Assembly (NCBI GenBank): GCA_019912505.1
Contig: JAIOIM010000097.1
Coordinates: forward strand, 1 to 8,967
Direction of reading: 5' to 3'
DNA length: 8,967 nt
DNA from: Ignavibacteriaceae bacterium
Lineage (GTDB): Bacteria; Bacteroidota; Ignavibacteria; Ignavibacteriales; Ignavibacteriaceae
The translations under genes and the position numbers were made by a program. Below, in pieces: positions 1 through 5,769 of the stretch; the first letter of the stretch is position 1, and each line of letters starts with the position of its first letter. The notes below the pieces were generated by a model, which saw nothing but the letters and a program-made list of their open reading frames with translations, searched no databases and was not told the DNA's origin.

Positions 1-62
1 AAATCTAGTATTTGACGTACTAAAGGTTTATTATTATTTTTGTTCCTCTTGAAAAGCTCCAT
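1..62 (-). CDS. Possible 5' end of an IS4-type transposase gene, running off the left edge
   Basis: Reading the minus strand from an ATG at 62-60 gives 20 codons without a stop to the window edge (MELFKRNKNNNKPLVRQILD). An AAGGA ribosome binding site (minus strand, positions 73-69) sits 6 bases before the ATG, a good spacing and one of the clearer ribosome binding sites in the window. A basic, Asn-rich start followed by 'KPLVxQILD' resembles the N-terminal domain of IS4-family transposases (DUF4372 type), but 20 residues are too few to prove it. The start codon and ribosome binding site lie inside an inverted repeat (51-110), an arrangement known from IS10 and IS50, where such foldback structures limit translation from read-through transcripts. 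It could also be a random open stretch in AT-rich DNA. Confidence 0.4.
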   Translation of the reverse strand, partial: MELFKRNKNNNKPLVRQILD

Positions 63-110
63 TGATTATCCTTGTTTGTTTTTTCGAACTTCAAAGATAA
101 GGAGCTTTTC
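51..110 (-). promoter_or_regulatory. Foldback hairpin covering the ribosome binding site of the left-edge gene
   Basis: GAAAAGCTCC (51-60) and GGAGCTTTTC (101-110) are perfect 10-base inverted repeats. Inside them TTATCCTTG (66-74) pairs with CAAAGATAA (92-100) with one mismatch, leaving a 5-base bulge (61-65) and a 17-base loop (75-91). On a minus-strand transcript the stem contains the AAGGA ribosome binding site and the codons just after the ATG. That would block translation of messages starting upstream of position 110, while messages starting inside the stem-loop would escape. Read on the plus strand it could instead be a terminator, since T-rich sequence follows 110, but no plus-strand gene ends here. 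Confidence 0.5.
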
Positions 111-417
111 TTATTTCTTAAACTTTCGGATAGTTATGATCAATAATAATGGATTTTTTTTGGCGTATTGGATAAATTTTTATCCTTTGCCTCCTCAGTT
201 GTTTATCAAGTATTGAGTTTACAACTTACAGTTTTAACATCGTGCTTTAAAACAATCCACACGGACGTTGAGTTGAACAGTTTATTCTAATATTAAAGGA
301 AGAATCGGAAGAAGCTTCCCGAAAAGGAAATATAACTCTTGAACTTTTACAAATTTTTGCGTAAAGTTTGTTAAGTTAAAGTTGTAATAATTTCAACTTT
401 ACAAATTAAGCGAGGAT
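111..417. other. Intergenic region upstream of hisN
   Basis: I see no convincing gene in this stretch. It holds an 8-base inverted repeat just before the hisN ribosome binding site: TAAAGTTG (377-384) and CAACTTTA (394-401) with a 9-base loop. It also holds a near direct repeat, AACTTTTACAAATT (342-355) and AACTTTACAAATT (395-407), and a short palindrome GAAGCTTC (311-318). These may be operator or leader elements for hisN, but no promoter boxes are clear. If the left-edge gene is a transposase, an insertion-sequence end should lie in the first part of this stretch. I could not identify a boundary or target duplication. Confidence 0.5.
413..416 (+). promoter_or_regulatory. Ribosome binding site deciding the hisN start
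   Basis: AGGA at 413-416 lies 4 bases before the ATG at 421 but only 1 base before the in-frame TTG at 418. The spacing therefore favours the ATG, giving a 250-residue protein. Confidence 0.6.
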
Positions 418-420
418 TTG

Positions 421-1173
421 ATGAAAGAGTTTAAAGAATTTGCACATCGGCTTTCAGATTTGAGCGGGAAAGTAGTCCGGCAATATTTTAGAAGCGGTAT
501 AGGATACGACAACAAAGTTGATATGTCCCCCGTAACTATTGCCGATAAAAAAGCCGAAGAAATTATGCGCGAAGAAATTATGTTTCATTACCCGGAACAC
601 GGCATACTCGGTGAGGAGTTTGGGCTGCACAATGAGGATGCCGAATACCGCTGGGTTCTTGATCCGATAGACGGCACAAAAAGTTTTCTTTGCGGCACCG
701 TTACATTCGGTACGTTGATAGCCCTTCTGCACAACGGGCAACCGGTAATCGGGGTGATAAACCAACCGATATTAAATGAATTTTTGATTGGAGATAACAT
801 TACCGCCGAATTAAACGGCACTGTTGTAAAAGCAAGAGATTGCAAAACCCTTGATGACGCGGTTCTTCTAACCACTGATCATCTGAATATTAAAAAATAC
901 CAGGACATCAAAAAGTTTGAAGCGTTAACCGAAAAAGTAAAACTATACCGTAATTGGGGTGACTGCTATGGATATTATCTCCTCGCAACAGGTTATGCCG
1001 AAGTGATGGTTGATCCTATTATGTCACCCTGGGACTTGCTTGCCGTAATACCTGTTGTAAAGGGAGCAGGTGCAGTAATAACCGATTATCACGGCAATGA
1101 CCCTGTGAATAGCACAAGCATCGTTGCATCATCAAAAGGTATTCACAGCGAAATAATAAGGTTGTTAAATTAA
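421..1173 (+). CDS. hisN: Histidinol-phosphatase, inositol-monophosphatase superfamily
   Basis: The 250-residue product should be a cytoplasmic Mg2+-dependent phosphatase that converts L-histidinol phosphate to L-histidinol in histidine synthesis. The superfamily metal-site motifs are all present: GEE at 64-66, DPIDGT at 81-86 and the C-terminal WD at 204-205 (metal ligands E65/E66, D81, D84, D205). Three stretches point to the HisN branch rather than to inositol phosphatase or CysQ: 'SFLCGTVTFGTLIALL' after the DPIDGT motif, 'GDCYGYYLLATGYAE' at 180-194, and 'PVVKGAGAVITD' at 211-222. There is no signal peptide, and the length is normal for the family. No other his genes are nearby, so it is probably a stand-alone gene. 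Its stop codon overlaps the stop of the convergent gene at 1170. Substrate choice within this superfamily is hard to fix from sequence alone, so another small phosphate ester is possible. Confidence 0.85.
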   Translation: MKEFKEFAHRLSDLSGKVVRQYFRSGIGYDNKVDMSPVTIADKKAEEIMREEIMFHYPEHGILGEEFGLHNEDAEYRWVLDPIDGTKSFLCGTVTFGTLIALLHNGQPVIGVINQPILNEFLIGDNITAELNGTVVKARDCKTLDDAVLLTTDHLNIKKYQDIKKFEALTEKVKLYRNWGDCYGYYLLATGYAEVMVDPIMSPWDLLAVIPVVKGAGAVITDYHGNDPVNSTSIVASSKGIHSEIIRLLN

Positions 1174-1928
1174 GAACGAACAAAGAGAAAAATAGAAATC
1201 ATAATTACAGCGCCGATAAGTGCTGTTATTTTTTTTTCTTTGAAGTTGAATAGCCCTATCATGACGAAAAAAGAATTTATAAAAAGCAGCACAGGCTGGA
1301 GTGAAAATAATTCTGTAAAGCCAGGTACCCGGTTATTCAATGCGCCGAGTTCAAATGTTGTTTTCAAAGGTATGGTTAGGAGATAAGCGAAAAAAAAGAA
1401 AACAGTTATCAAAGATAATTTTCTTATTTTGTCTTTATCGTTAAAGTAATCAAGCCCGGTGCGCACACCAATAATTAAACCTGCAAAAAGAGTAAAATAA
1501 AAAGCTCCCCATATTGAGGCAGGTACTTCACCAATAAATTTAAGAAAAACTATTTTATCGCCAGGGATTCTATAAGTTTTGTTGTTGTAAACTACAGCAG
1601 CTTTGTATTCAATAATAGTTTCTGGTTTCTGCGCCGGTATGTCAGCGTACAATTCGTCATTTACCCACCTGAGGTTTTCTTTTTTCCAATCTTGATTTTG
1701 TTCTTTCCTCCAAAATAAAAAACCATTTATATCTTTAGCATCGCTTCTGATAAAAAAATGGAACGGTTTATTGCCGTAGTGAACTTTATTGAATTTATAA
1801 GAAACTTTTTCCCCGCTGATTCCAAATGTACCGGTTACAGGATAACTTTCATTTGTAACGCTTTCAAAATAGCCAGTGAGAAACACAACAACAAAAGCCG
1901 CAATCCATAATATTATAGAGTTCTTCAT
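1170..1928 (-). CDS. Uncharacterised membrane protein with one extracytoplasmic domain
   Basis: This 252-residue protein has a hydrophobic N-terminal segment (about 5-20), an extracytoplasmic domain of about 115 residues, and four more predicted helices (about 138-156, 171-187, 205-227, 232-249). The soluble domain has alternating Tyr/Val/Ile strand patterns ending in 'YKAAVVYNNKTYRIP' and then 'FIGEVPA' just before helix 2, followed by 'RTGLDYF'. From memory, membrane proteins of unknown function in Bacteroidota-like genomes share this layout: a beta-sandwich-like domain, a 'F-K-G-D-V-P-A'-like motif, then a helix ending in 'R-T-G-L-E'. I do not know their function. No Shine-Dalgarno sequence is visible before the ATG; the leader is A/T-rich. 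The gene is divergent from the GH13 gene and its stop codon overlaps that of hisN, so it is probably transcribed alone. Confidence 0.8.
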   Translation of the reverse strand: MKNSIILWIAAFVVVFLTGYFESVTNESYPVTGTFGISGEKVSYKFNKVHYGNKPFHFFIRSDAKDINGFLFWRKEQNQDWKKENLRWVNDELYADIPAQKPETIIEYKAAVVYNNKTYRIPGDKIVFLKFIGEVPASIWGAFYFTLFAGLIIGVRTGLDYFNDKDKIRKLSLITVFFFFAYLLTIPLKTTFELGALNNRVPGFTELFSLQPVLLFINSFFVMIGLFNFKEKKITALIGAVIMISIFLFVRS

Positions 1929-2061
1929 AAATTTTTAATTTGTTTTTATTGCAAGATATTAAAAAAACCATAATAATTAGGTAATAATTATCAACCAAAA
2001 GTAAATATGTCAGTAGAATTTGTTGTAATTGTTTAGTTTTGTAAATCAAAATGGAGAGATT
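1929..2061. promoter_or_regulatory. Divergent promoter region between the membrane protein and GH13 genes
   Basis: These 133 bases must carry promoters for both flanking genes. On the plus strand TAGTTTTG (2034-2041) matches the Bacteroidota-type -7 box TAnnTTTG and would place the GH13 transcript start about 10-15 bases before the ribosome binding site. No matching upstream -33 TTTG box is present at the expected distance, so the promoter call is weak. Confidence 0.3.
2053..2059 (+). promoter_or_regulatory. Ribosome binding site deciding the GH13 start
   Basis: GGAGAGA at 2053-2059 stands just before the ATG at 2062. An upstream in-frame TTG at 2029 has no ribosome binding site and would add 11 residues of non-family sequence (MFSFVNQNGEI), so the ATG is preferred. 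Confidence 0.6.
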
Positions 2062-3519
2062 ATGAAGAACTCAGTTTTATATGAAATTAATGCTCACTTG
2101 CTGGTGCGCCGCTTCGGTGATAAATCGAAGCTAAGAGATATACCCGACCAATACTTCGAGTCGTTAGCACAAAAAGGTATTAGCGTTATTTGGTTGATGG
2201 GTGTTTGGCAAAACTGTCCGGATCTTGTTGAGCAATGCTGTCTTAGCTCCGATTTGATTTCATCTTACAGAAGAGCGCTTCCGGATTGGAGCAAACAGGA
2301 TGTTATCGGTTCCCCTTATGCAATTAAAGATTACGTAGTGCATACTGACCTCGGCTCGATGGAAGACCTGCTGGAGTTAAAAGAAAGAATAAATGACCTT
2401 GGGATGAAATTATTTTTAGATTTTATCCCCAATCATTTTGGCGCAACTACACCGCTGCTCGATTCTGCTCCTGATGTTTTTCTTCATGTTGATGATGTTT
2501 TATTCGAAAAAGATTCGCATACTTTCTTTAAACATAATTCCAACACCTTTGCTCACGGCAGAGACCCGATGTTTCCTGCATGGACAGATACGGTGCAGGT
2601 AAATTATTTTAGCAAAACAGCACGCAGTTTAATGGTTGACAGGCTTATTACTTTAACCAAATGCTGTGACGGCGTTCGGTGCGATATGGCAATGCTTTCG
2701 CTGTCGCATGTTTTTCAAAATACATGGATGGGAGTTTTGAAGGAAACAAAACAACCGGATGAAGAATTTTGGAGCGAGGCAATTAGAACGGTAAAATCAA
2801 TTCGAAATGATTTTATATTTCTTGCTGAAGCATACTGGGATTTGGAATGGAAACTTCAAAAACTTGGTTTCGATTATACATACGACAAAAGACTTTTAGA
2901 AAGATTATTCGATAATGATGTGTGGGGTGTAAAAGGTCACCTTACGGCTGATGACGATTTTCAGCAGAAATCGGTTCGCTTTCTCGAAAACCACGATGAA
3001 CAGCGGGCGGTATCAAAATTCGGCGAAGCCCGTTCATTAGCCGCCGCGACAATTGTTTCTACAATTAAAGGAATGAAGTTTTATTTCGACGGACAGTTTG
3101 AAGGGAAAAAAATTAAAGTCCCAGTTCAACTTGGGAGAGAACCTTTCGAGAAAGTATCAAAAAACATTTCAGATTATTATGGCAGGCTGTTACAAATAAA
3201 TTCGGATGGAGTATTTAAATACGGCGAATGGAAAATAATTGAACCGGAAAAAATAACTCCGGAAAATTACAGCTTCGAAAGATTTTTTAGCTGGCTGTGG
3301 AGTTACCAAAACCAATGCAGGCTTGTTGTTATAAATTATTCTGATAGAACCGCGCAATGCAGAATAAAATTTCCGTTTGATGTGCCGCATGATTTAATAA
3401 TGCTTGAGGACTTGCTTACAGGTGCCGAGTATATTCGCTCAACCGCGGAGATAAAATCGGTTGGTTTATACGTGGAGCTAAAACCATACCACAGTCATAT
3501 TTTTTCATTTCAAATTTAG
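2062..3519 (+). CDS. Alpha-amylase-family glycoside hydrolase (GH13), cytoplasmic
   Basis: The 485-residue protein carries the four GH13 signature regions in order: DFIPNH (120-125), GVRCDMA (204-210, nucleophile D208), FLAEAYW (253-259, acid/base E256) and FLENHDE (307-313, transition-state D312). The protein should therefore be an active retaining alpha-glucan-type hydrolase or transglycosylase built on a (beta/alpha)8 barrel. There is no signal peptide, so it probably acts on internal glycans or imported oligosaccharides. The N-terminal 'YEIN...WLMGVWQ' and the later 'FDGQFEGKK...VPVQLGREPFE' (342-363) are hallmarks of a less-studied group that has this segment where classical amylases have 'GQE'. 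Residues from about 405 resemble the usual C-terminal beta domain. No glycogen or maltose genes are adjacent. Substrate and linkage cannot be read from the sequence. The stop overlaps that of the convergent SGNH gene by 4 bases. Confidence 0.9.
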   Translation: MKNSVLYEINAHLLVRRFGDKSKLRDIPDQYFESLAQKGISVIWLMGVWQNCPDLVEQCCLSSDLISSYRRALPDWSKQDVIGSPYAIKDYVVHTDLGSMEDLLELKERINDLGMKLFLDFIPNHFGATTPLLDSAPDVFLHVDDVLFEKDSHTFFKHNSNTFAHGRDPMFPAWTDTVQVNYFSKTARSLMVDRLITLTKCCDGVRCDMAMLSLSHVFQNTWMGVLKETKQPDEEFWSEAIRTVKSIRNDFIFLAEAYWDLEWKLQKLGFDYTYDKRLLERLFDNDVWGVKGHLTADDDFQQKSVRFLENHDEQRAVSKFGEARSLAAATIVSTIKGMKFYFDGQFEGKKIKVPVQLGREPFEKVSKNISDYYGRLLQINSDGVFKYGEWKIIEPEKITPENYSFERFFSWLWSYQNQCRLVVINYSDRTAQCRIKFPFDVPHDLIMLEDLLTGAEYIRSTAEIKSVGLYVELKPYHSHIFSFQI

Positions 3520-4031
3520 CTGTGTCTCTGGCGTAATATTTCTGCCCATGTTTTGTACGCTGCATCGGTTAAATGCAAACCGTCATTTGTATATTCTATT
3601 TTCATCTGACCGCTTTTATCCTTCATAGCTGAATGAAGAGTAAAATATTCGGCTTTGTATTCAGCACAAAGTTGTTTTATAAGTTCGTTCATTTTGTTTA
3701 TTCTCTCATTTGGTCGATTTTCAATCCGGCGTGTCGGTAAAATAGAAGTAAAAATTATTTTGCTCTTTGGTAGATATTTTTTTATTAATTCAGCGGTCTT
3801 TTTTAGTGTTTCTAATAATTGATTATTACTCCGCCCCATTGCAAAATCATTTGTGCCTATTAGGAAGTAAACGTAATCGGGCATTTCGGTTACAACGTCA
3901 TTCGCTAATCTATTAAGTACACCCACGGAGTTATCTCCGTAAACACCTTTGTTTATTATTTCCATGTCAGGCAGCAGTTTATCGGTATCAAAACCGTTGG
4001 TTATAGAATCACCAATTAATAAAATTTTCAT
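3516..4031 (-). CDS. SGNH/GDSL-family hydrolase (esterase or lipase-like)
   Basis: This 171-residue protein is a short, single-domain SGNH hydrolase. All four blocks are visible: GDSIT with catalytic S9 (7-11), the oxyanion glycine in 'GVYGDNS' (G32), GTND with N61 (59-62), and DGLHL with D150 and H153 (150-154). Such enzymes cleave esters such as acyl or acetyl groups on sugars, lipids or small molecules. The length and motif spacing fit the lysophospholipase L1-like or rhamnogalacturonan-acetylesterase-like groups, and the substrate is unknown. No signal peptide is present, so it is predicted to be cytoplasmic. It lies 31 bases downstream of the small membrane-protein gene on the same strand and is probably cotranscribed with it. 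The ribosome binding site is weak. Confidence 0.88.
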   Translation of the reverse strand: MKILLIGDSITNGFDTDKLLPDMEIINKGVYGDNSVGVLNRLANDVVTEMPDYVYFLIGTNDFAMGRSNNQLLETLKKTAELIKKYLPKSKIIFTSILPTRRIENRPNERINKMNELIKQLCAEYKAEYFTLHSAMKDKSGQMKIEYTNDGLHLTDAAYKTWAEILRQRHS

Positions 4032-4062
4032 AAAATTGATAGATTTATTTAGTTGATGGTTG

Positions 4063-4455
4063 TTAGTTTCTAATAATATAAGTTACGTATAAACCTATCA
4101 GCGTCCAGATTAAAATAAAAATCCAGAGCCTGCCGTCAAAAAAATTGTAATCGTTAAAAAGTTTTTGCCATGAGTGGTTCATAACAAAATGTCCGAATAC
4201 AAATTCGAATAATACTGTCATAGCAAACCACATCGCCCCTATTAGAAGAGCCTGCATTGACGAATCCAGCTTCCAACGACCTGTAATAAACCAGAAATAG
4301 AGAGCAAATAATAGGAGGGCAGTAAGCGTAGACAGTTGATGTGCATGTAATTCGCTTAAAAATTTTCTAAAAAATTTTTCTCTAATAGTGCCATTAACAA
4401 TGGCAATTATAACCATCGGGAACCATAATAGGAAATAGATAGTAAAGTTGTTCAT
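4063..4455 (-). CDS. Small four-helix membrane protein of unknown function
   Basis: The 130-residue product has four predicted membrane helices (about 5-20, 41-58, 67-88, 108-126) and almost no soluble domain. Conserved-looking features include 'WFPMVIIAIVNGTIRE' at the N-terminus, 'AHQLST' before helix 2, 'FEFVFGHFV' at the end of helix 3, and 'DYNFFDGRLW' before helix 4. I have seen this motif set in uncharacterised membrane proteins of several phyla, but I know of no assigned function. The polar residues within or next to helices (N21, R25, H39, Q40, E84, H88) could form a buried functional site. It is the first gene of a probable two-gene unit with the SGNH hydrolase. Its start lies 83 bases from the hairpin element at 4539. 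Confidence 0.78.
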   Translation of the reverse strand: MNNFTIYFLLWFPMVIIAIVNGTIREKFFRKFLSELHAHQLSTLTALLLFALYFWFITGRWKLDSSMQALLIGAMWFAMTVLFEFVFGHFVMNHSWQKLFNDYNFFDGRLWIFILIWTLIGLYVTYIIRN

Positions 4456-4567
4456 CTCAATAACTCAAGCAAATAAATAAATTATTTTTCATGGCAAATT
4501 TATAACCATAGTAGGTTAAATAATAGAGTTGTGATAAAATTGAATGAGTTTGGTCTAAAATGGTTGG

Positions 4568-4603
4568 AAACGGTTACGCCCCAGCGCATAGGTGAAACCG
4601 TTT
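4568..4603. repeat. Hairpin A of the composite element
   Basis: AAACGGTT (4568-4575) pairs with AACCGTTT (4596-4603). After an A-A mismatch the stem continues CGCC (4577-4580) against GGTG (4591-4594) with one G-U pair. That gives 12 pairs with a 10-base loop, CCAGCGCATA. Confidence 0.7.
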
Positions 4604-4624
4604 TTGGTTCTCTATCTTTTCCCA

Positions 4625-4652
4625 TTAACCCACGACTTAAGTCGTGGGTTAA
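4625..4652. repeat. Perfect 28-base palindrome (hairpin B)
   Basis: The half-site TTAACCCACGACTT (4625-4638) is followed directly by its exact reverse complement (4639-4652). From memory, the core CCCACGACTTAAGTCGTGGG resembles dispersed REP-type palindromes of Bacteroidota-like genomes. It could fold as a cruciform or hairpin, or bind a dimeric protein. Confidence 0.85.
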
Positions 4653-4672
4653 CAACAACCAAATATTATAAG

Positions 4673-4690
4673 AAACCGTTTCAACGGTTT
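4673..4690. repeat. Hairpin C of the composite element
   Basis: AAACCGTT (4673-4680) and AACGGTTT (4683-4690) are perfect 8-base inverted repeats around TC. The decamer GAAACCGTTT at 4672-4681 also occurs at 4594-4603 in hairpin A. A T-rich tract follows, so on a plus-strand transcript this could act as a weak terminator. Confidence 0.7.
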
Positions 4691-4874
4691 ATTTTTCTAT
4701 CTCAAATTGAATTTTTAACCATGTTAAACCAGACTCATTGAATAGAACTTAAACAATTATTTTAGTTAAACCGGCTACTTGAAAACTGTAATTTATTTTC
4801 AACCTTCGTCATTTTTACGGATAATATATTGATCCTTTTTCTTATATTTTCGCCTCAATTATTCAGGAAAATTA

Positions 4875-5750
4875 ATGCCTCATATCGGGGAACTTAGCGC
4901 TTTATTAACCGCAGTATTTTGGTCGATAACATCCTTTGCATTTTCATCGGCGGCAATAAAACTCGGTTCGCTCACACTCAATATAAATAGGATGATGCTT
5001 GCGTCAATATTATTAGCGTTAACTATTGTTGTTTTCAGGTTCGATTATATCCTCTCGGCTAATCAAATTTTTAATCTCGTGTTAAGCGGTATTGTTGGGC
5101 TTGTTATTGGCGACACTTTTTTATTCAAATCATTCCAATATATAGGCGCGCGGATAGGTATGCTGATGATGGCGTTATCGCCGGTAATGAGCGGGGTGCT
5201 TGCGTACATATTTCTTGGTGAAGATATGTCAATGTGGGGTATCCTCGGTATGGCAATTACTATAGGCGGTGTTGTTCTTGTTATTTCTGAAAGAAAGGAA
5301 ACTGAGACATCAGAATATAGAATAAGTAAAATTGGTATTTTCCACGGATTAATGGGAGCCTTAGGACAAGCGGGCGGTTTAATTTTTGCAAAATTTGCTT
5401 TCGAAGAAGGGGAAGTAAATAAAATTGTAGCAACATTTGTAAGAATTATTTCATCGGTTATTATTCTTACAATTCTTGCAGTACTGATGCGGCGTTACAA
5501 AAACCCTATAAAAGTTTACAAAGAAAACCCGAAAGCATTAACATCAACTGCAATAGGAACTTTTTTCGGACCTTACCTTGGTATAACATTCAGCCTTATT
5601 GCAATAGCAAATACAAAGGTTGGCATCGCTGCTACATTGATGTCGACAATGCCTATAATAATGCTTCCAATGGTTAGATATTATTTCAAAGAGAAACTTT
5701 CCTGGCGCGCAATAGGGGGGCATTTATTGCCGTTGCCGGTATTGCGATAA
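4875..5750 (+). CDS. EamA/DMT-family transporter with a frameshifted C-terminus
   Basis: This inner-membrane protein of the drug/metabolite transporter superfamily has two EamA repeats, about residues 5-138 and 152 to the end. The end of repeat 1, 'SPVMSGVLAYIFLGEDMSMWGILGMAITI' in two parts (102-115 and 116-130), aligns with 'MPIIMLPMVRYYFKEKLSWRAI' in two parts (259-272 and 273-280) in repeat 2. Nine helices are readable, but the expected tenth is replaced by 'HLLPLPVLR' and a stop. One extra base in the G run at 5715-5720 would restore 'AFIAVAGIAIIFLR' ending at a TGA at 5762-5764, which is a normal tenth helix. The gene is therefore either frameshifted late or the sequence has a homopolymer error. 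AGGAAA at 4865-4870 supports the ATG. The substrate is unknown; relatives export amino acids or metabolites. Without the last helix the protein may be impaired. Confidence 0.85.
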   Translation: MPHIGELSALLTAVFWSITSFAFSSAAIKLGSLTLNINRMMLASILLALTIVVFRFDYILSANQIFNLVLSGIVGLVIGDTFLFKSFQYIGARIGMLMMALSPVMSGVLAYIFLGEDMSMWGILGMAITIGGVVLVISERKETETSEYRISKIGIFHGLMGALGQAGGLIFAKFAFEEGEVNKIVATFVRIISSVIILTILAVLMRRYKNPIKVYKENPKALTSTAIGTFFGPYLGITFSLIAIANTKVGIAATLMSTMPIIMLPMVRYYFKEKLSWRAIGGHLLPLPVLR

Positions 5751-5769
5751 TTTTTTTAAGATGATGCCG

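Larger units (their letters stand above)
4539..4743. mobile_element. REP/MITE-like composite element bounded by imperfect terminal inverted repeats
   Basis: The outer ends, 4539-4565 and 4717-4743, are inverted repeats matching at 23 of 27 positions (for example AACCAT, ACCA and ACTCATT are shared). They enclose three separate hairpins (4568-4603, 4625-4652, 4673-4690). The first and third hairpins share AAACCGTT/AACGGTTT arm sequence and are each followed by a similar T-rich tail ending in CTATCT, so the module looks duplicated. No open reading frame lies inside. The structure fits a non-autonomous miniature element, or a REP cluster of the kind moved by REP-associated tyrosine transposases. 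No clear target-site duplication was found. A large regulatory RNA leader is the main alternative. Confidence 0.55.
4456..4874. other. Divergent intergenic region holding a hairpin element
   Basis: No gene is seen between the two divergent starts at 4455 and 4875. About half of the region is the composite repeat element at 4539-4743. The remaining 131 bases before 4875 are AT-rich and end in AGGAAA (4865-4870), the ribosome binding site of the transporter gene. Any promoter for the transporter is likely to lie between 4744 and 4864, though I see no clear boxes. Confidence 0.6.

Noticed and set aside
454..875. Two minus-strand open frames of about 100 codons
   Set aside because: They lie wholly opposite hisN, whose protein matches its family over the full length. 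They have no family features and no ribosome binding sites.
1864..2049. 61-codon minus-strand frame across the divergent promoter region
   Set aside because: It overlaps the start of the membrane-protein gene in another frame, is low-complexity and Cys-rich, and has no ribosome binding site.
3190..3390. 66-codon minus-strand frame
   Set aside because: It is inside the GH13 gene on the opposite strand, with no recognisable protein features.
4568..4690. CRISPR array suggested by the repeated AAACCGTT units
   Set aside because: The units are hairpins in alternating orientation with unequal spacing, no constant repeat length, and no cas gene nearby.
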